The position numbers and the translations under genes are program-made. From positions 1 through 61,075 of IMG/VR virus record IMGVR_UViG_3300005530_000028: a stretch of DNA of 61,075 nucleotides, one strand, 5' to 3'. The notes under the pieces were generated by a model that saw nothing but the letters and a program-made list of their open reading frames with translations, did no database searches and was not told the DNA's origin. This DNA comes from a virus. Every line of letters starts with the position of its first letter. Within the stretch, counting starts at the first letter, position 1. Positions 7,806-14,678 of the stretch are shown in pieces.

Positions 7806-8159
7806 GTGTCCAATCCCCCCGTACTGAGCCACCACGAGTATCGTATCATGTTTCGGCTGGCATACGACAACGCCTTGGCCAAGGTCAGCAGCTTCGACCA
7901 ACGCCTGCGCTACTACAGTGAGCTGCCGACGGTTACGCTGCCGCATCCCGGTTATATGAGAGGCATTCACTCGGCGATCGACGTAATGGCCGATGCAGAG
8001 CGTCACATCCAGCAAGACATCAAGCACTGCAGAGAGTGGCTGGAGCGGTACTCCAATATCGCCCGCTGGCTCGAACAGTTCCTCGCCACCGTCCGCGACG
8101 CTGACGACGAGGCGTGGATCGAAGGTATCCGTGAGTATCTTAACAGGAGCAAGAAATGA
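7806..8159 (+). CDS. Hypothetical helical protein, 117 aa
   Basis: GTG start two bases after GGTAAC. Predominantly helical, with many Arg/Glu/Trp residues and no recognised family. The stop overlaps the next ATG (ATGA), implying translational coupling with the coiled-coil protein that follows. Confidence 0.55.
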   Translation: MSNPPVLSHHEYRIMFRLAYDNALAKVSSFDQRLRYYSELPTVTLPHPGYMRGIHSAIDVMADAERHIQQDIKHCREWLERYSNIARWLEQFLATVRDADDEAWIEGIREYLNRSKK

Positions 8160-8452
8160 GTGAATTGAAAGCTGCCCTGCAGGCTATCCTGCAGGTGAAT
8201 TTCCGCCAGCCCGTGCCGGCGAACGATGCTGCGCACATCGCCGACTTTCTCGAACGTGCAGCGTTGGAGCTGAACCAACGTGTCGAGGCGGTCGAGCTGC
8301 GCGAGCAGGCGGTCAGCGCCCGCGAAGCCAAGGTCTCCCTGATGCAGGAAGAGACCACGGCCCAGATCAAGACCATCCGCACGCTGGGAAGAGTTTCCCA
8401 AGTGATGGAGATCCGGCCGAAGCGAGTGGGCTGGCTGAACCTGCGGAGGTAA
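8156..8452 (+). CDS. Coiled-coil hypothetical protein, 98 aa
   Basis: The ATG is preceded by AGGAG and overlaps the previous stop. Residues about 30-75 form a likely coiled coil (ALELNQRVEAVELREQAVSA). The C-terminus ends WLNLRR with its stop in CTGCGGAGGTAAC, so even this unrelated protein acquires the LRR ending through the motif. Function unknown. Confidence 0.6.
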   Translation: MSELKAALQAILQVNFRQPVPANDAAHIADFLERAALELNQRVEAVELREQAVSAREAKVSLMQEETTAQIKTIRTLGRVSQVMEIRPKRVGWLNLRR

Positions 8453-8454
8453 CC

Positions 8455-8871
8455 GTGCGCTTCGACCTGAAGAAGCCCTGTAAAAACTGTCCGTTCAACA
8501 AGGCTGATACGCGCATCGTGTTCGCCTGTCGTGAGCGGGCTGAAGAAATTGAAGAGCAGGCATACCGACAGGGCTTTCCATGTCACCTATCGGCGGTGTT
8601 TGACGAAGACAAGGAAGACGCAGGCTTTGAGCCCGGTCCAAATACGCAACACTGCGCGGGTGCGTTCATTCTTTATCTGAACGAAAGCGAGTATGGGTGG
8701 CCGGCAATTGACAACGACGAAGAGTTGGCAGCTAAGCTGGAGAAACAAACACAAGGCAATCGTCATCTTGTGTTTGACAGTATTGAAGACTTCCTATCAG
8801 CCAATGAACCCAAAAACCATCCACGTCATAAATCCAATAAAAGGCGCAAGAAAAAGACCTTGACAAGGTAA
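8455..8871 (+). CDS. Cys-rich PCKNCPF protein (DUF6283-like)
   Basis: 138 aa, GTG start one base after GGTAAC. The N-terminus carries PCKNCPFNK, later CRE, PCHLS and HCAGAF, giving a set of Cys/His suitable for binding zinc. The pattern matches the CxxCPF family common in phages (function unknown). The last 25 residues are Lys/Arg-rich. A second member lies at 9452-9808. The gene's end carries the -35-like TTGACA of the next putative promoter. Slightly AT-richer than its neighbours. Confidence 0.65.
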   Translation: MRFDLKKPCKNCPFNKADTRIVFACRERAEEIEEQAYRQGFPCHLSAVFDEDKEDAGFEPGPNTQHCAGAFILYLNESEYGWPAIDNDEELAAKLEKQTQGNRHLVFDSIEDFLSANEPKNHPRHKSNKRRKKKTLTR

Positions 8872-8888
8872 CACGGGTACCCCATATC
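8860..8888 (+). promoter_or_regulatory. Putative sigma70 promoter overlapping motif copies
   Basis: A perfect TTGACA (8860-8865) is followed after 17 bases by a weak CATATC -10 candidate (8883-8888). GGTAAC lies immediately downstream of the -35 (8867-8872) and another at 8910-8915, directly before the ribbon-helix-helix gene. The arrangement resembles the promoter at 16206, where the motif also lies in the spacer. Confidence 0.4.
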
Positions 8889-8918
8889 CAACAGGTTTCA
8901 ACCTACAGAGGTAACACA

Positions 8919-9146
8919 ATGGCGAAGCGCAAGAACAAGGTCGGCCGCCCGAAGATCGTCAAGCGCGGTGAGGTGCACATGTCGTGTCGTGTGCACGCGG
9001 CGGACAAGAAGGGCTTTGCCACTGTGGCCCGTCAGCGGGCGGTCCCGCAAAGCGAGCTGTTCCGGCGCTTTGTCGCGGCGATCGGGCGAGCCGGTGCCAA
9101 GACGAAGGCTGTGACGATCCGCATTACGGGGTATTCTGCGCTTTAG
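8919..9146 (+). CDS. Putative ribbon-helix-helix DNA-binding protein
   Basis: 75 aa; ATG three bases after ACC-TACAGA-GGTAAC. After a basic N-terminal arm (KRKNKVGRPKIVKRG) the sequence VHMSCRVHAADKKGFATVA followed by VPQSELFRRFV fits the Arc/MetJ-type pattern of one beta strand and two helices. Such proteins bind operators as dimers. It is followed by a terminator and preceded by a motif-bearing promoter candidate, so it may be a short transcription unit. It is my leading candidate for the protein that reads the GTTACC-N6-GGTAAC palindrome; that link is inference. Confidence 0.55.
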   Translation: MAKRKNKVGRPKIVKRGEVHMSCRVHAADKKGFATVARQRAVPQSELFRRFVAAIGRAGAKTKAVTIRITGYSAL

Positions 9147-9195
9147 AAGTTCGTCGCGCGGGGTGCAGCCTTAGCAGCCAGCCCTGACGTGACCT

Positions 9196-9232
9196 GCGGC
9201 GAGCGTGTGTACGTGCGCTCGTCGCTCCTTTT
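9196..9232 (+). terminator. Probable intrinsic terminator after the RHH gene
   Basis: GCGGCGAGCG (9196-9205) pairs with CGCTCGTCGC (9216-9225), ten pairs with one G-U, followed by TCCTTTT. It lies in the 103-bp gap between the ribbon-helix-helix gene and the XRE gene. No clear promoter was found in the rest of that gap. Confidence 0.65.
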
Positions 9233-9249
9233 CAAACGGAGAGGGTTCA

Positions 9250-9489
9250 ATGCTGGTGAAGCAACTGCGTGAAATACGCCTCAAACAAAAGCGCAGCCAG
9301 ATGGACGTAGCCGAGGACGCCGGCGTTGCACAAGTCGCCGTGATGGCGTGGGAAGGCGGACGCCGGCGACCGCGGCTTGATCTGTTCGAGGCGTGGGCCG
9401 GCGCGCTGGGCTACAAGATCGTACTCGAACCGATTACCCAAGAAGGTAAACATGCTTCCAACAGTCAAGCACAAGACACCGTGCAATGA
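9250..9489 (+). CDS. XRE-family helix-turn-helix regulator
   Basis: 79 aa; ATG preceded by GGAGAGGG. The core LREIRLKQKRSQMDVAEDAG followed by VAQVAVMAWEGGRRRPRLDLFEAWAGALGY is a classical Cro/CI-type HTH domain. It ends in a short polar tail. It overlaps the next gene by 38 bases. As a small single-domain repressor next to early replication genes it may control the early-to-middle switch; there is no sign of a lysogeny module. Confidence 0.8.
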   Translation: MLVKQLREIRLKQKRSQMDVAEDAGVAQVAVMAWEGGRRRPRLDLFEAWAGALGYKIVLEPITQEGKHASNSQAQDTVQ

Positions 9490-9808
9490 GTGTCCGTTCC
9501 GGCGCAAGGCTGCACCGGGATGGCTGGGCGGCGGCACTGTCGAAAGCTGGCATGCTAATCTTGTTTTTGGCGACACGGCATTTATCTGCCACACGGGTGA
9601 GCGGAAGGGCAAACGCTACTTCTGCGCTGGCTCGATGATCCACTACCGCAACCAACTCAAGACGCCACGCGATCCAGAGTTTGCCGCGATGGTGCTGAAG
9701 TACAGCAAGGACGTCGAGCACGTCTTTCAATGGCCGCACGAATTCAAGCAGCATCACGAAGCTGGGTTGCTGGCGCAGCGAGTACGTACCCGCGCAGGTA
9801 ACACATGA
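9452..9808 (+). CDS. Cys-rich PCNECPFRR protein (DUF6283-like)
   Basis: 118 aa from the ATG that follows ATTACC-CAAGAA-GGTAAA, a near palindrome. PCNECPFRR, FICH and FCAGS give four Cys and a His placed as in the relative at 8455-8871, so the two are paralogues separated by the two regulator genes. Probably a zinc-binding fold; function unknown. Its stop overlaps the polymerase start (ATGA). Confidence 0.65.
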   Translation: MLPTVKHKTPCNECPFRRKAAPGWLGGGTVESWHANLVFGDTAFICHTGERKGKRYFCAGSMIHYRNQLKTPRDPEFAAMVLKYSKDVEHVFQWPHEFKQHHEAGLLAQRVRTRAGNT

Positions 9809-11718
9809 GCGACTTGCTCTACGTCGTCGGCGACCTCGAAACCTACTACAACACTGCGTCCGGCTATTCGCTGCGTGCGAAGGGCATGGACATACCCAGC
9901 TACATTCTCAGCCCAGAGTTCGAGGCGATCGGCTGCGCGTTCAAGGTCAACGGTCAAAAAACAGGGTGGGTCGATGGGCCAGACATTCCTCGTTTCCTGT
10001 CTTCTCTGGGTGATCCTAGCCGCGTCGTTTTTATCGCTCACCATCTACTTTTTGATGGGAGTATTTTTTCGTGGTGCTACGGTTGGGTCGCCGGGTTCTA
10101 TGTCGATACGCTGGCTCTTAGCCGGGCTCTTCTTGGTTATGTTTTGCGTCGCCATGACCTTGACACCGTCGCCCGATATCTCGGTGTGGGATCGAAGGGC
10201 ACCACCATCCACAAGGTGAACGGCCTCAACCGGCAAGCGATCATCGACGCTGGCTTCTACAACGAGTACGCCGAGTACAGTTGCGGCGATGCCGATCTCT
10301 GCTGGGGGATTTTCAAACATTTGGCGCCAGTAATGCCAGTGAGCGAGCTACAAATCTGGGACATCGTGCATCGCATGGCGCTGCAGCCGGTCCTGAAGCT
10401 CGACCAGCTATTGCTGCATGAGCATCTGGCGAACGTGCGCGCCGAGAAGGAGCTGCTCCTTCAAGAAGCCGGCATCGCCGATAAAGCTGACCTCATGAGC
10501 GACCAGCGCTTCGCCGATATTTTGATCGGCATGGGCGTGACACCACCGACGAAAATATCTCTTCGCACCGAGGAAGAGACTTGGGCGTTCGCCAAGACCG
10601 ACGAAGGCATGAAGGCGCTGCTCGAACATCCCGACCATGCTGTGCAGGCTGTCACCGCAGCTCGGCTCGGGGTCAAGACCACGATCGAGGAAAGCCGCAC
10701 CGCACGCTTCATCAATCTCTCGGGACTGACGTTCCCGCACTACGGCACCAACCTGATGCCGGTGGCGCTGAAGCCCTCAGGTGCCCACACCCATCGTCTG
10801 TCAGGCGACTGGAAGCTGAACCAGCAGAACCTCACCCGCGAAAACAAAGTGCGCAAACGGCGTGCTGCTCTGCGCGAAAGCATTGTTACCCCTGAAGGTT
10901 ATTCGATGGTAGTGGCTGACGCGCGCCAGATCGAGCTGCGTGGGACCGCCATGTTCTGTGGGCAGGAAAGTCTTTTGGCGGCACTACGCGATCTCAAGCG
11001 CGATCCCTATTCCGAGTTCGCCTCGCGTTGCTTCGGCTATCTTGTCACCAAGGCCGACATCGGCCCGAGGTTCTGCGGCAAGACCGGCATGCTGAGCTGT
11101 CAGTACCAAGTGGGCTGGCGCAAGTACCGCGGCAGCGTCAGACATCTCAGCGTCGAACAGATCGGCACGCTGGTCGATCTCAGTGCCGCCGAGGCGCAGC
11201 TCCACGTGAATATCTATCGCACCGACAACTTCAACATCACCGGGATGTGGAAGATCCTGCAGTACCGGGTGATACCAGCGATGACCCGTCCCGACTGCGA
11301 CTTCATGCTGGGACCTGTGCGGGTAATGTTCGAGAAGATCGTGCTGCCCAACGGTATGTGTCTGCACTATCACGGCCTGCACAAAAGCCAAGCCGATGGC
11401 AACTGGCTGTTCACCTACGGCTGGGAGACCAAGCGGCTCTACGGCGGCAAGCTGCTGGAGAACATCATCCAAGCGCTCTGCAAGATCATCGTCATGGACG
11501 TGGCGCTGCGCGTAAAGAAGCCGTTCGAGAAACTCTTCGAGATGGCAGCGCTCAAGATGCAGAGCCACGACGAGCTGATGTATGTCTGCAGGGACCAGTA
11601 CGCGCCCGAGCTGAAGGGCGTCCTGATGCAGGAGCTGAGGGTACCTCCTACGTGGTGGCCAGAGATCCCCCTCGACGTCGAAGCGGAGATCGGAACATGC
11701 TACGGGAAAGTCAAATGA
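9805..11718 (+). CDS. Family A DNA polymerase with 3'-5' exonuclease
   Basis: 637 aa. The exonuclease part has GDLETY near residue 10, an AHHLLFDGSIF segment and YSCGDADLCW, matching Exo I, II and III. The polymerase domain shows motif A VADARQIELR (D372; the usual Ser before QIE is Arg), motif B FCGKTGMLSCQYQVG (K426) and motif C SHDEL (H588-D589-E590). It should replicate the phage genome. A GTTACC half-site lies in the coding sequence at 10885. The stop overlaps the next ATG. Confidence 0.93.
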   Translation: MSDLLYVVGDLETYYNTASGYSLRAKGMDIPSYILSPEFEAIGCAFKVNGQKTGWVDGPDIPRFLSSLGDPSRVVFIAHHLLFDGSIFSWCYGWVAGFYVDTLALSRALLGYVLRRHDLDTVARYLGVGSKGTTIHKVNGLNRQAIIDAGFYNEYAEYSCGDADLCWGIFKHLAPVMPVSELQIWDIVHRMALQPVLKLDQLLLHEHLANVRAEKELLLQEAGIADKADLMSDQRFADILIGMGVTPPTKISLRTEEETWAFAKTDEGMKALLEHPDHAVQAVTAARLGVKTTIEESRTARFINLSGLTFPHYGTNLMPVALKPSGAHTHRLSGDWKLNQQNLTRENKVRKRRAALRESIVTPEGYSMVVADARQIELRGTAMFCGQESLLAALRDLKRDPYSEFASRCFGYLVTKADIGPRFCGKTGMLSCQYQVGWRKYRGSVRHLSVEQIGTLVDLSAAEAQLHVNIYRTDNFNITGMWKILQYRVIPAMTRPDCDFMLGPVRVMFEKIVLPNGMCLHYHGLHKSQADGNWLFTYGWETKRLYGGKLLENIIQALCKIIVMDVALRVKKPFEKLFEMAALKMQSHDELMYVCRDQYAPELKGVLMQELRVPPTWWPEIPLDVEAEIGTCYGKVK

Positions 11719-11900
11719 GCATTTATGACGAACAAGTCGTACCAGTGAAGCTGGCATGTTTCATCATGGCGCTTGCCGTCAAGCGCCAACAAAAACCTTT
11801 GCCTAAAGATAGAACTAGTCTCGCACCTGAGTGGGACGAAGCTGAATGGGACGAAGTAGTTCAAACTATTCAGGTCGAAGATCTCTGTATTAACCCGTGA
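11715..11900 (+). CDS. Small acidic hypothetical protein, 61 aa
   Basis: The ATG overlaps the polymerase stop (ATGA), which fixes the start within a longer open frame. The product has a hydrophobic stretch VKLACFIMALAV near the N-terminus and an acidic, Trp-containing second half. Unknown function. The region is AT-richer than the polymerase gene. Confidence 0.55.
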   Translation: MSIYDEQVVPVKLACFIMALAVKRQQKPLPKDRTSLAPEWDEAEWDEVVQTIQVEDLCINP

Positions 11901-11910
11901 AGGTAACACC

Positions 11911-12204
11911 ATGGCCAAGTTAACTTCCAAAGAAAAAACTGAACTGCGCAAGTTATTAAAACTGGCGTCGCCGGGGCCATGGGAAGCTCAGATCCATCCC
12001 CGTTCTGCTCATCTATTTCCATCTGTCTGGCTTGGGCCAACACGGCGTTACTCTGATAACTCTGGCGAGTATCGCCCCCGTGTTTGCATTAACGAGGTAC
12101 ATGATCCTGCACGTAAGACGGCTGGTGCAGGACACGAAACATTCGACGCAACAGCACGCCTGATTGCCTTTCTGCGCAACCACGCCGAAGCGTTATTGGA
12201 TTAG
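11911..12204 (+). CDS. Hypothetical protein, 97 aa
   Basis: ATG three bases after GGTAAC. Begins MAKLTSKEKTELRKLLKLASPGPWEA and ends TARLIAFLRNHAEALLD. This organisation (LLxxATPGPWxx near the start, ATAxLIAxLRNxxxALL at the end) matches a common phage/bacterial family often annotated ead-like or Ea22-like with unknown function. Confidence 0.65.
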   Translation: MAKLTSKEKTELRKLLKLASPGPWEAQIHPRSAHLFPSVWLGPTRRYSDNSGEYRPRVCINEVHDPARKTAGAGHETFDATARLIAFLRNHAEALLD

Positions 12205-12211
12205 GTACCAT

Positions 12212-12526
12212 ATGCGCGCCGGCTCGATCCCTGCACCGCTGGAAATGTTCTACGCCCACATGGGCTGGAACGAGTTCATCCGGTTCCACCGCGACTTCCC
12301 GTTGCGCAACTGGAGTTCATGCATCAGGGCGAGCGACTGGCATATCGGCATCACTTGCACCGACATACGAACAGGCGAAATCGTGACGCTCTACGATCCC
12401 GAGAAAGATTTTCCCAGCAGCACGCTGATCACGTCGTTTCGCTTGCTGGCCGGGGCACTGTCAGGCATCATGTCCGACAACGAGAAGCGACTTAATCGTC
12501 GCACTGATCGTGGACGTCGGAGGTAA
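12212..12526 (+). CDS. Hypothetical protein, 104 aa
   Basis: I use the ATG at 12212 just after the preceding gene rather than an overlapping upstream start. The second half (IVTLYDPEKDFPSSTLITSFRLL, read in two parts) resembles YVVLEDETNLYPSDKLVASF of the next gene, suggesting distant paralogy. The stop lies in CGTCGGAGGTAAC and the next ATG follows. Function unknown. Confidence 0.55.
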   Translation: MRAGSIPAPLEMFYAHMGWNEFIRFHRDFPLRNWSSCIRASDWHIGITCTDIRTGEIVTLYDPEKDFPSSTLITSFRLLAGALSGIMSDNEKRLNRRTDRGRRR

Positions 12527-12529
12527 CAC

Positions 12530-13072
12530 ATGGGAATTTTCGAGAAAGACCTACCTCCGCAGGTAACAGAAAATATACCGCAATTACCGTCGTGTTTTTT
12601 CCCATTAAAATTTTTAGGCGTTACATGCCATAACACAAACGATCTGATCATAGCGGGGCTGAGCAACAATTTGTCGCGCGAAAAGACACGAGAATTAATC
12701 GGTGAAATTGGGAGCAACCCCATGAAGTTCGGAATGGGCGGATCGCAGATGCCATCACCTCCACCCATGTCTCAAAACGTCGCGTCGTCAGGGGCGCCGC
12801 CAACATGTTTGTTCACCGTGTGCTTTGTCAGTGCTGTGCCGGGCTTCGGCAATCCCGAGAAGATGCTCAAGATGCGCCTGCGGATCGGGGACACGGGCGA
12901 CGGCCACATCAGCGGCAACATCCTTCGCAATATCCACCAGTTCATCACCCACGAAAAGGTGACGTCAGTCTGCTTCAAGTCCAACGGCGAGTATGTCGTG
13001 CTGGAGGACGAGACGAACCTTTATCCTTCGGATAAGCTGGTCGCCTCGTTCCTCTTGTTGCTGAAAGGCTGA
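12530..13072 (+). CDS. Hypothetical protein, 180 aa, two-part composition
   Basis: ATG two bases after GGTAAC. The first 190 bases are AT-rich compared with flanking DNA and encode an N-terminal segment with little resemblance to neighbours. The C-terminal about 90 residues contain NGEYVVLEDETNLYPSDKLV, similar to the previous gene. A second motif copy (ACCTCCGCAGGTAAC) lies 23 bases inside the gene. This may be a fusion of an acquired N-terminus with a duplicated C-terminal domain. Confidence 0.55.
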   Translation: MGIFEKDLPPQVTENIPQLPSCFFPLKFLGVTCHNTNDLIIAGLSNNLSREKTRELIGEIGSNPMKFGMGGSQMPSPPPMSQNVASSGAPPTCLFTVCFVSAVPGFGNPEKMLKMRLRIGDTGDGHISGNILRNIHQFITHEKVTSVCFKSNGEYVVLEDETNLYPSDKLVASFLLLLKG

Positions 13073-13075
13073 CCT

Positions 13076-13285
13076 ATGTCCGAAGTCAGATTGCAAGGCG
13101 CGCTCACCAAGGCCCGCCAGATCGTCGAGCTGAACGGCATCGAGATGGTGTATTTCATCGGTTACAACCCCACCACGAAGCAGTTCGGCTCGCTGATCGG
13201 TAACAAGACCAACGAAGCCGATCGCCTTGTCGAGCTGCGCGATTACTGCATCGAGCAGCTCAAGCATTTGCCGCGGAACGGTTGA
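13076..13285 (+). CDS. Hypothetical protein, 69 aa
   Basis: Starts three bases after the preceding stop. A small alpha/beta protein: helical N-terminus, YFIGYNPTTKQFGSLIG strand region, helical C-terminus. No family recognised. One base separates its stop from the ATG of the exonuclease gene. Confidence 0.55.
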   Translation: MSEVRLQGALTKARQIVELNGIEMVYFIGYNPTTKQFGSLIGNKTNEADRLVELRDYCIEQLKHLPRNG

Positions 13286-13286
13286 C

Positions 13287-14012
13287 ATGCCATTCGTCCC
13301 AGTCACGACCTACGAAGGCGGCCCCCCGCCTGTCGTCAACAGCTACTCCAAGCTGAAGAATTTCCGCACATGCCCCAAGAAACACTGGCATGTCGACCTC
13401 GCCCCCAAGAGCGAACGCATCGCCGAGAAGAGATCGAAGGCACTCGACGACGGCGACTTCATCCATGGCGCCATGGAGAAGCGGGTGCGTGACGGCACAC
13501 CACTGCCGCCGCAGCTCAACTACTGTGAACCGGAGGCCACGAAGGCTCTGGCTGTTACCCCTGCAGGTTCGATCGTGCTCGTCGAAGAAAAGGCGGCGAT
13601 CCGGCAGGACTTTTCTGCGTGCGAGTATTTCGATCAAGGCGTCTGGTGGCGCATGAAGATCGACTTCGCCAAGATCGTACCGGCCGCTGGCATCGCCGCG
13701 CTCAAGGACTGGAAGACGGGCAAGATCATCGAGGACAGCGAGCAGCTCGCAATCACGGCGCAGTGGGTGTTCTCGAAGTGGCCCGAGGTTCAGCTCGTGA
13801 AGACTAGCTTCGTCTGGTTGGGCAACAACGCCACGACAGACCTCACGCTCAAACGTAGCGACATGCCGACGTTCTGGGCGGGGCTGTGGCCCGAGCTGGA
13901 GACGTACAAGGAAGCCGTGCGCACGATGACGTTCCCGCCCAAGCCTAGTGGGCTCTGTCGCGAGCATTGTCCTGTCACAAGCTGCCCCTACCATGGGAAG
14001 GGTAACCGATGA
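13287..14012 (+). CDS. PD-(D/E)XK exonuclease, Cas4/RecB-like, with candidate Fe-S cysteines
   Basis: 241 aa. ALKDWKTGK (middle of the protein) matches the D-x-K of PD-(D/E)XK nucleases, with VLVEEKAAI upstream and the ITAQWVF region after it. One Cys near the N-terminus (FRTCPKK) and three at the C-terminus (LCREHCPVTSCPY) match the 1+3 arrangement that holds a 4Fe-4S cluster in Cas4 and AddB proteins. The gene sits in the replication block, so a recombination or end-processing role is likely rather than CRISPR adaptation; no CRISPR array is present. Confidence 0.8.
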   Translation: MPFVPVTTYEGGPPPVVNSYSKLKNFRTCPKKHWHVDLAPKSERIAEKRSKALDDGDFIHGAMEKRVRDGTPLPPQLNYCEPEATKALAVTPAGSIVLVEEKAAIRQDFSACEYFDQGVWWRMKIDFAKIVPAAGIAALKDWKTGKIIEDSEQLAITAQWVFSKWPEVQLVKTSFVWLGNNATTDLTLKRSDMPTFWAGLWPELETYKEAVRTMTFPPKPSGLCREHCPVTSCPYHGKGNR

Positions 14013-14176
14013 AGCTCACAGTTGGCGGTTCATTCGCTAGAGGATTAGTTCTCACTACTTCTCCTACTTCCCCGAAAGGTGAACAGCGCTTCGAGCTGAC
14101 GCCCGAGCAGTCCAAGACGCTTCTACTAGTGCTCGAAGCGAAATGGAAAACTGAACAGGAAAGAACTGACCGATGA
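14009..14176 (+). CDS. Hypothetical protein, 55 aa
   Basis: ATG overlaps the previous stop (ATGA) and lies two bases after GGTAAC. A short polar protein with a Leu-rich helix near the C-terminus. No family was recognised. Its stop overlaps the next ATG, placing it in a chain of four ATGA-coupled genes. Confidence 0.55.
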   Translation: MKLTVGGSFARGLVLTTSPTSPKGEQRFELTPEQSKTLLLVLEAKWKTEQERTDR

Positions 14177-14349
14177 TCCTGCTCGCCTTCACGCTCTATC
14201 TGTTGTTTGGAGCGCCTGACGATCCGGGCCGTGTCACCGTTCGCTTCCTCCCCACGCAGCAGGCGTGTGACCTCGAAGCCCGGCATTGGAAGCACATGCT
14301 CGATCCCGAGTTGCGCAAGACCGTCCGGCACAAGTGCGTGCTGGAATGA
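14173..14349 (+). CDS. Small protein with N-terminal hydrophobic segment, 58 aa
   Basis: ATGA overlap at both ends. Residues 1-14 (MILLAFTLYLLFGA) could be a signal peptide or short membrane anchor. The rest is polar with two cysteines, compatible with a periplasmic disulphide. Function unknown. It is unusual to find an exported-type protein inside the replication block. Confidence 0.55.
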   Translation: MILLAFTLYLLFGAPDDPGRVTVRFLPTQQACDLEARHWKHMLDPELRKTVRHKCVLE

Positions 14350-14675
14350 GTACCCCTGAAGGTAAGGTCAAACGCGAAGTCGAGAAGCTCTTCGCCCGCT
14401 GCAGCAAAGATCTCAACATGCCGGTGCACTACTTCATGCCGGTGCAGACCGGCTACGGCAAGCGCGACCTCGACTACAACTGCACGGTCAACGGCTTCGC
14501 GCTGCGCATCGAGACGAAGGCGCCGGGTGAGTGGCTGACGGGTCCTCAGCGTCTGATCGCCAAGGCAGTCTTCGAGGCAGGCGGTGCCGTCTTCATCGTG
14601 AGCAGCGAAGACGGCCTCAGTGCACTGTCGCGCTGGATCTGGAAAGCGTGCGCCGCAAGTAACCCTCTGAGGTAA
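14346..14675 (+). CDS. VRR-NUC-like nuclease
   Basis: 109 aa from the ATG that overlaps the previous stop. The core GYGKRDLDYNC then LRIETKAPGEWLTGPQRLIA and AGGAVFIV follows the D-...-ExK-...-Q pattern of the VRR-NUC branch of PD-(D/E)XK nucleases, usual length about 100 aa. In phages such proteins act as structure-specific or Holliday-junction-type nucleases next to helicases, as here. The stop lies in CTGAGGTAAC, ahead of the helicase ATG. Confidence 0.75.
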   Translation: MSTPEGKVKREVEKLFARCSKDLNMPVHYFMPVQTGYGKRDLDYNCTVNGFALRIETKAPGEWLTGPQRLIAKAVFEAGGAVFIVSSEDGLSALSRWIWKACAASNPLR

Positions 14676-14678
14676 CAC

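Noticed and set aside
9250-9489. Lysogeny repressor of a temperate phage
   Set aside because: No integrase, excisionase or attachment site was seen; a single XRE gene is also common in lytic phages.
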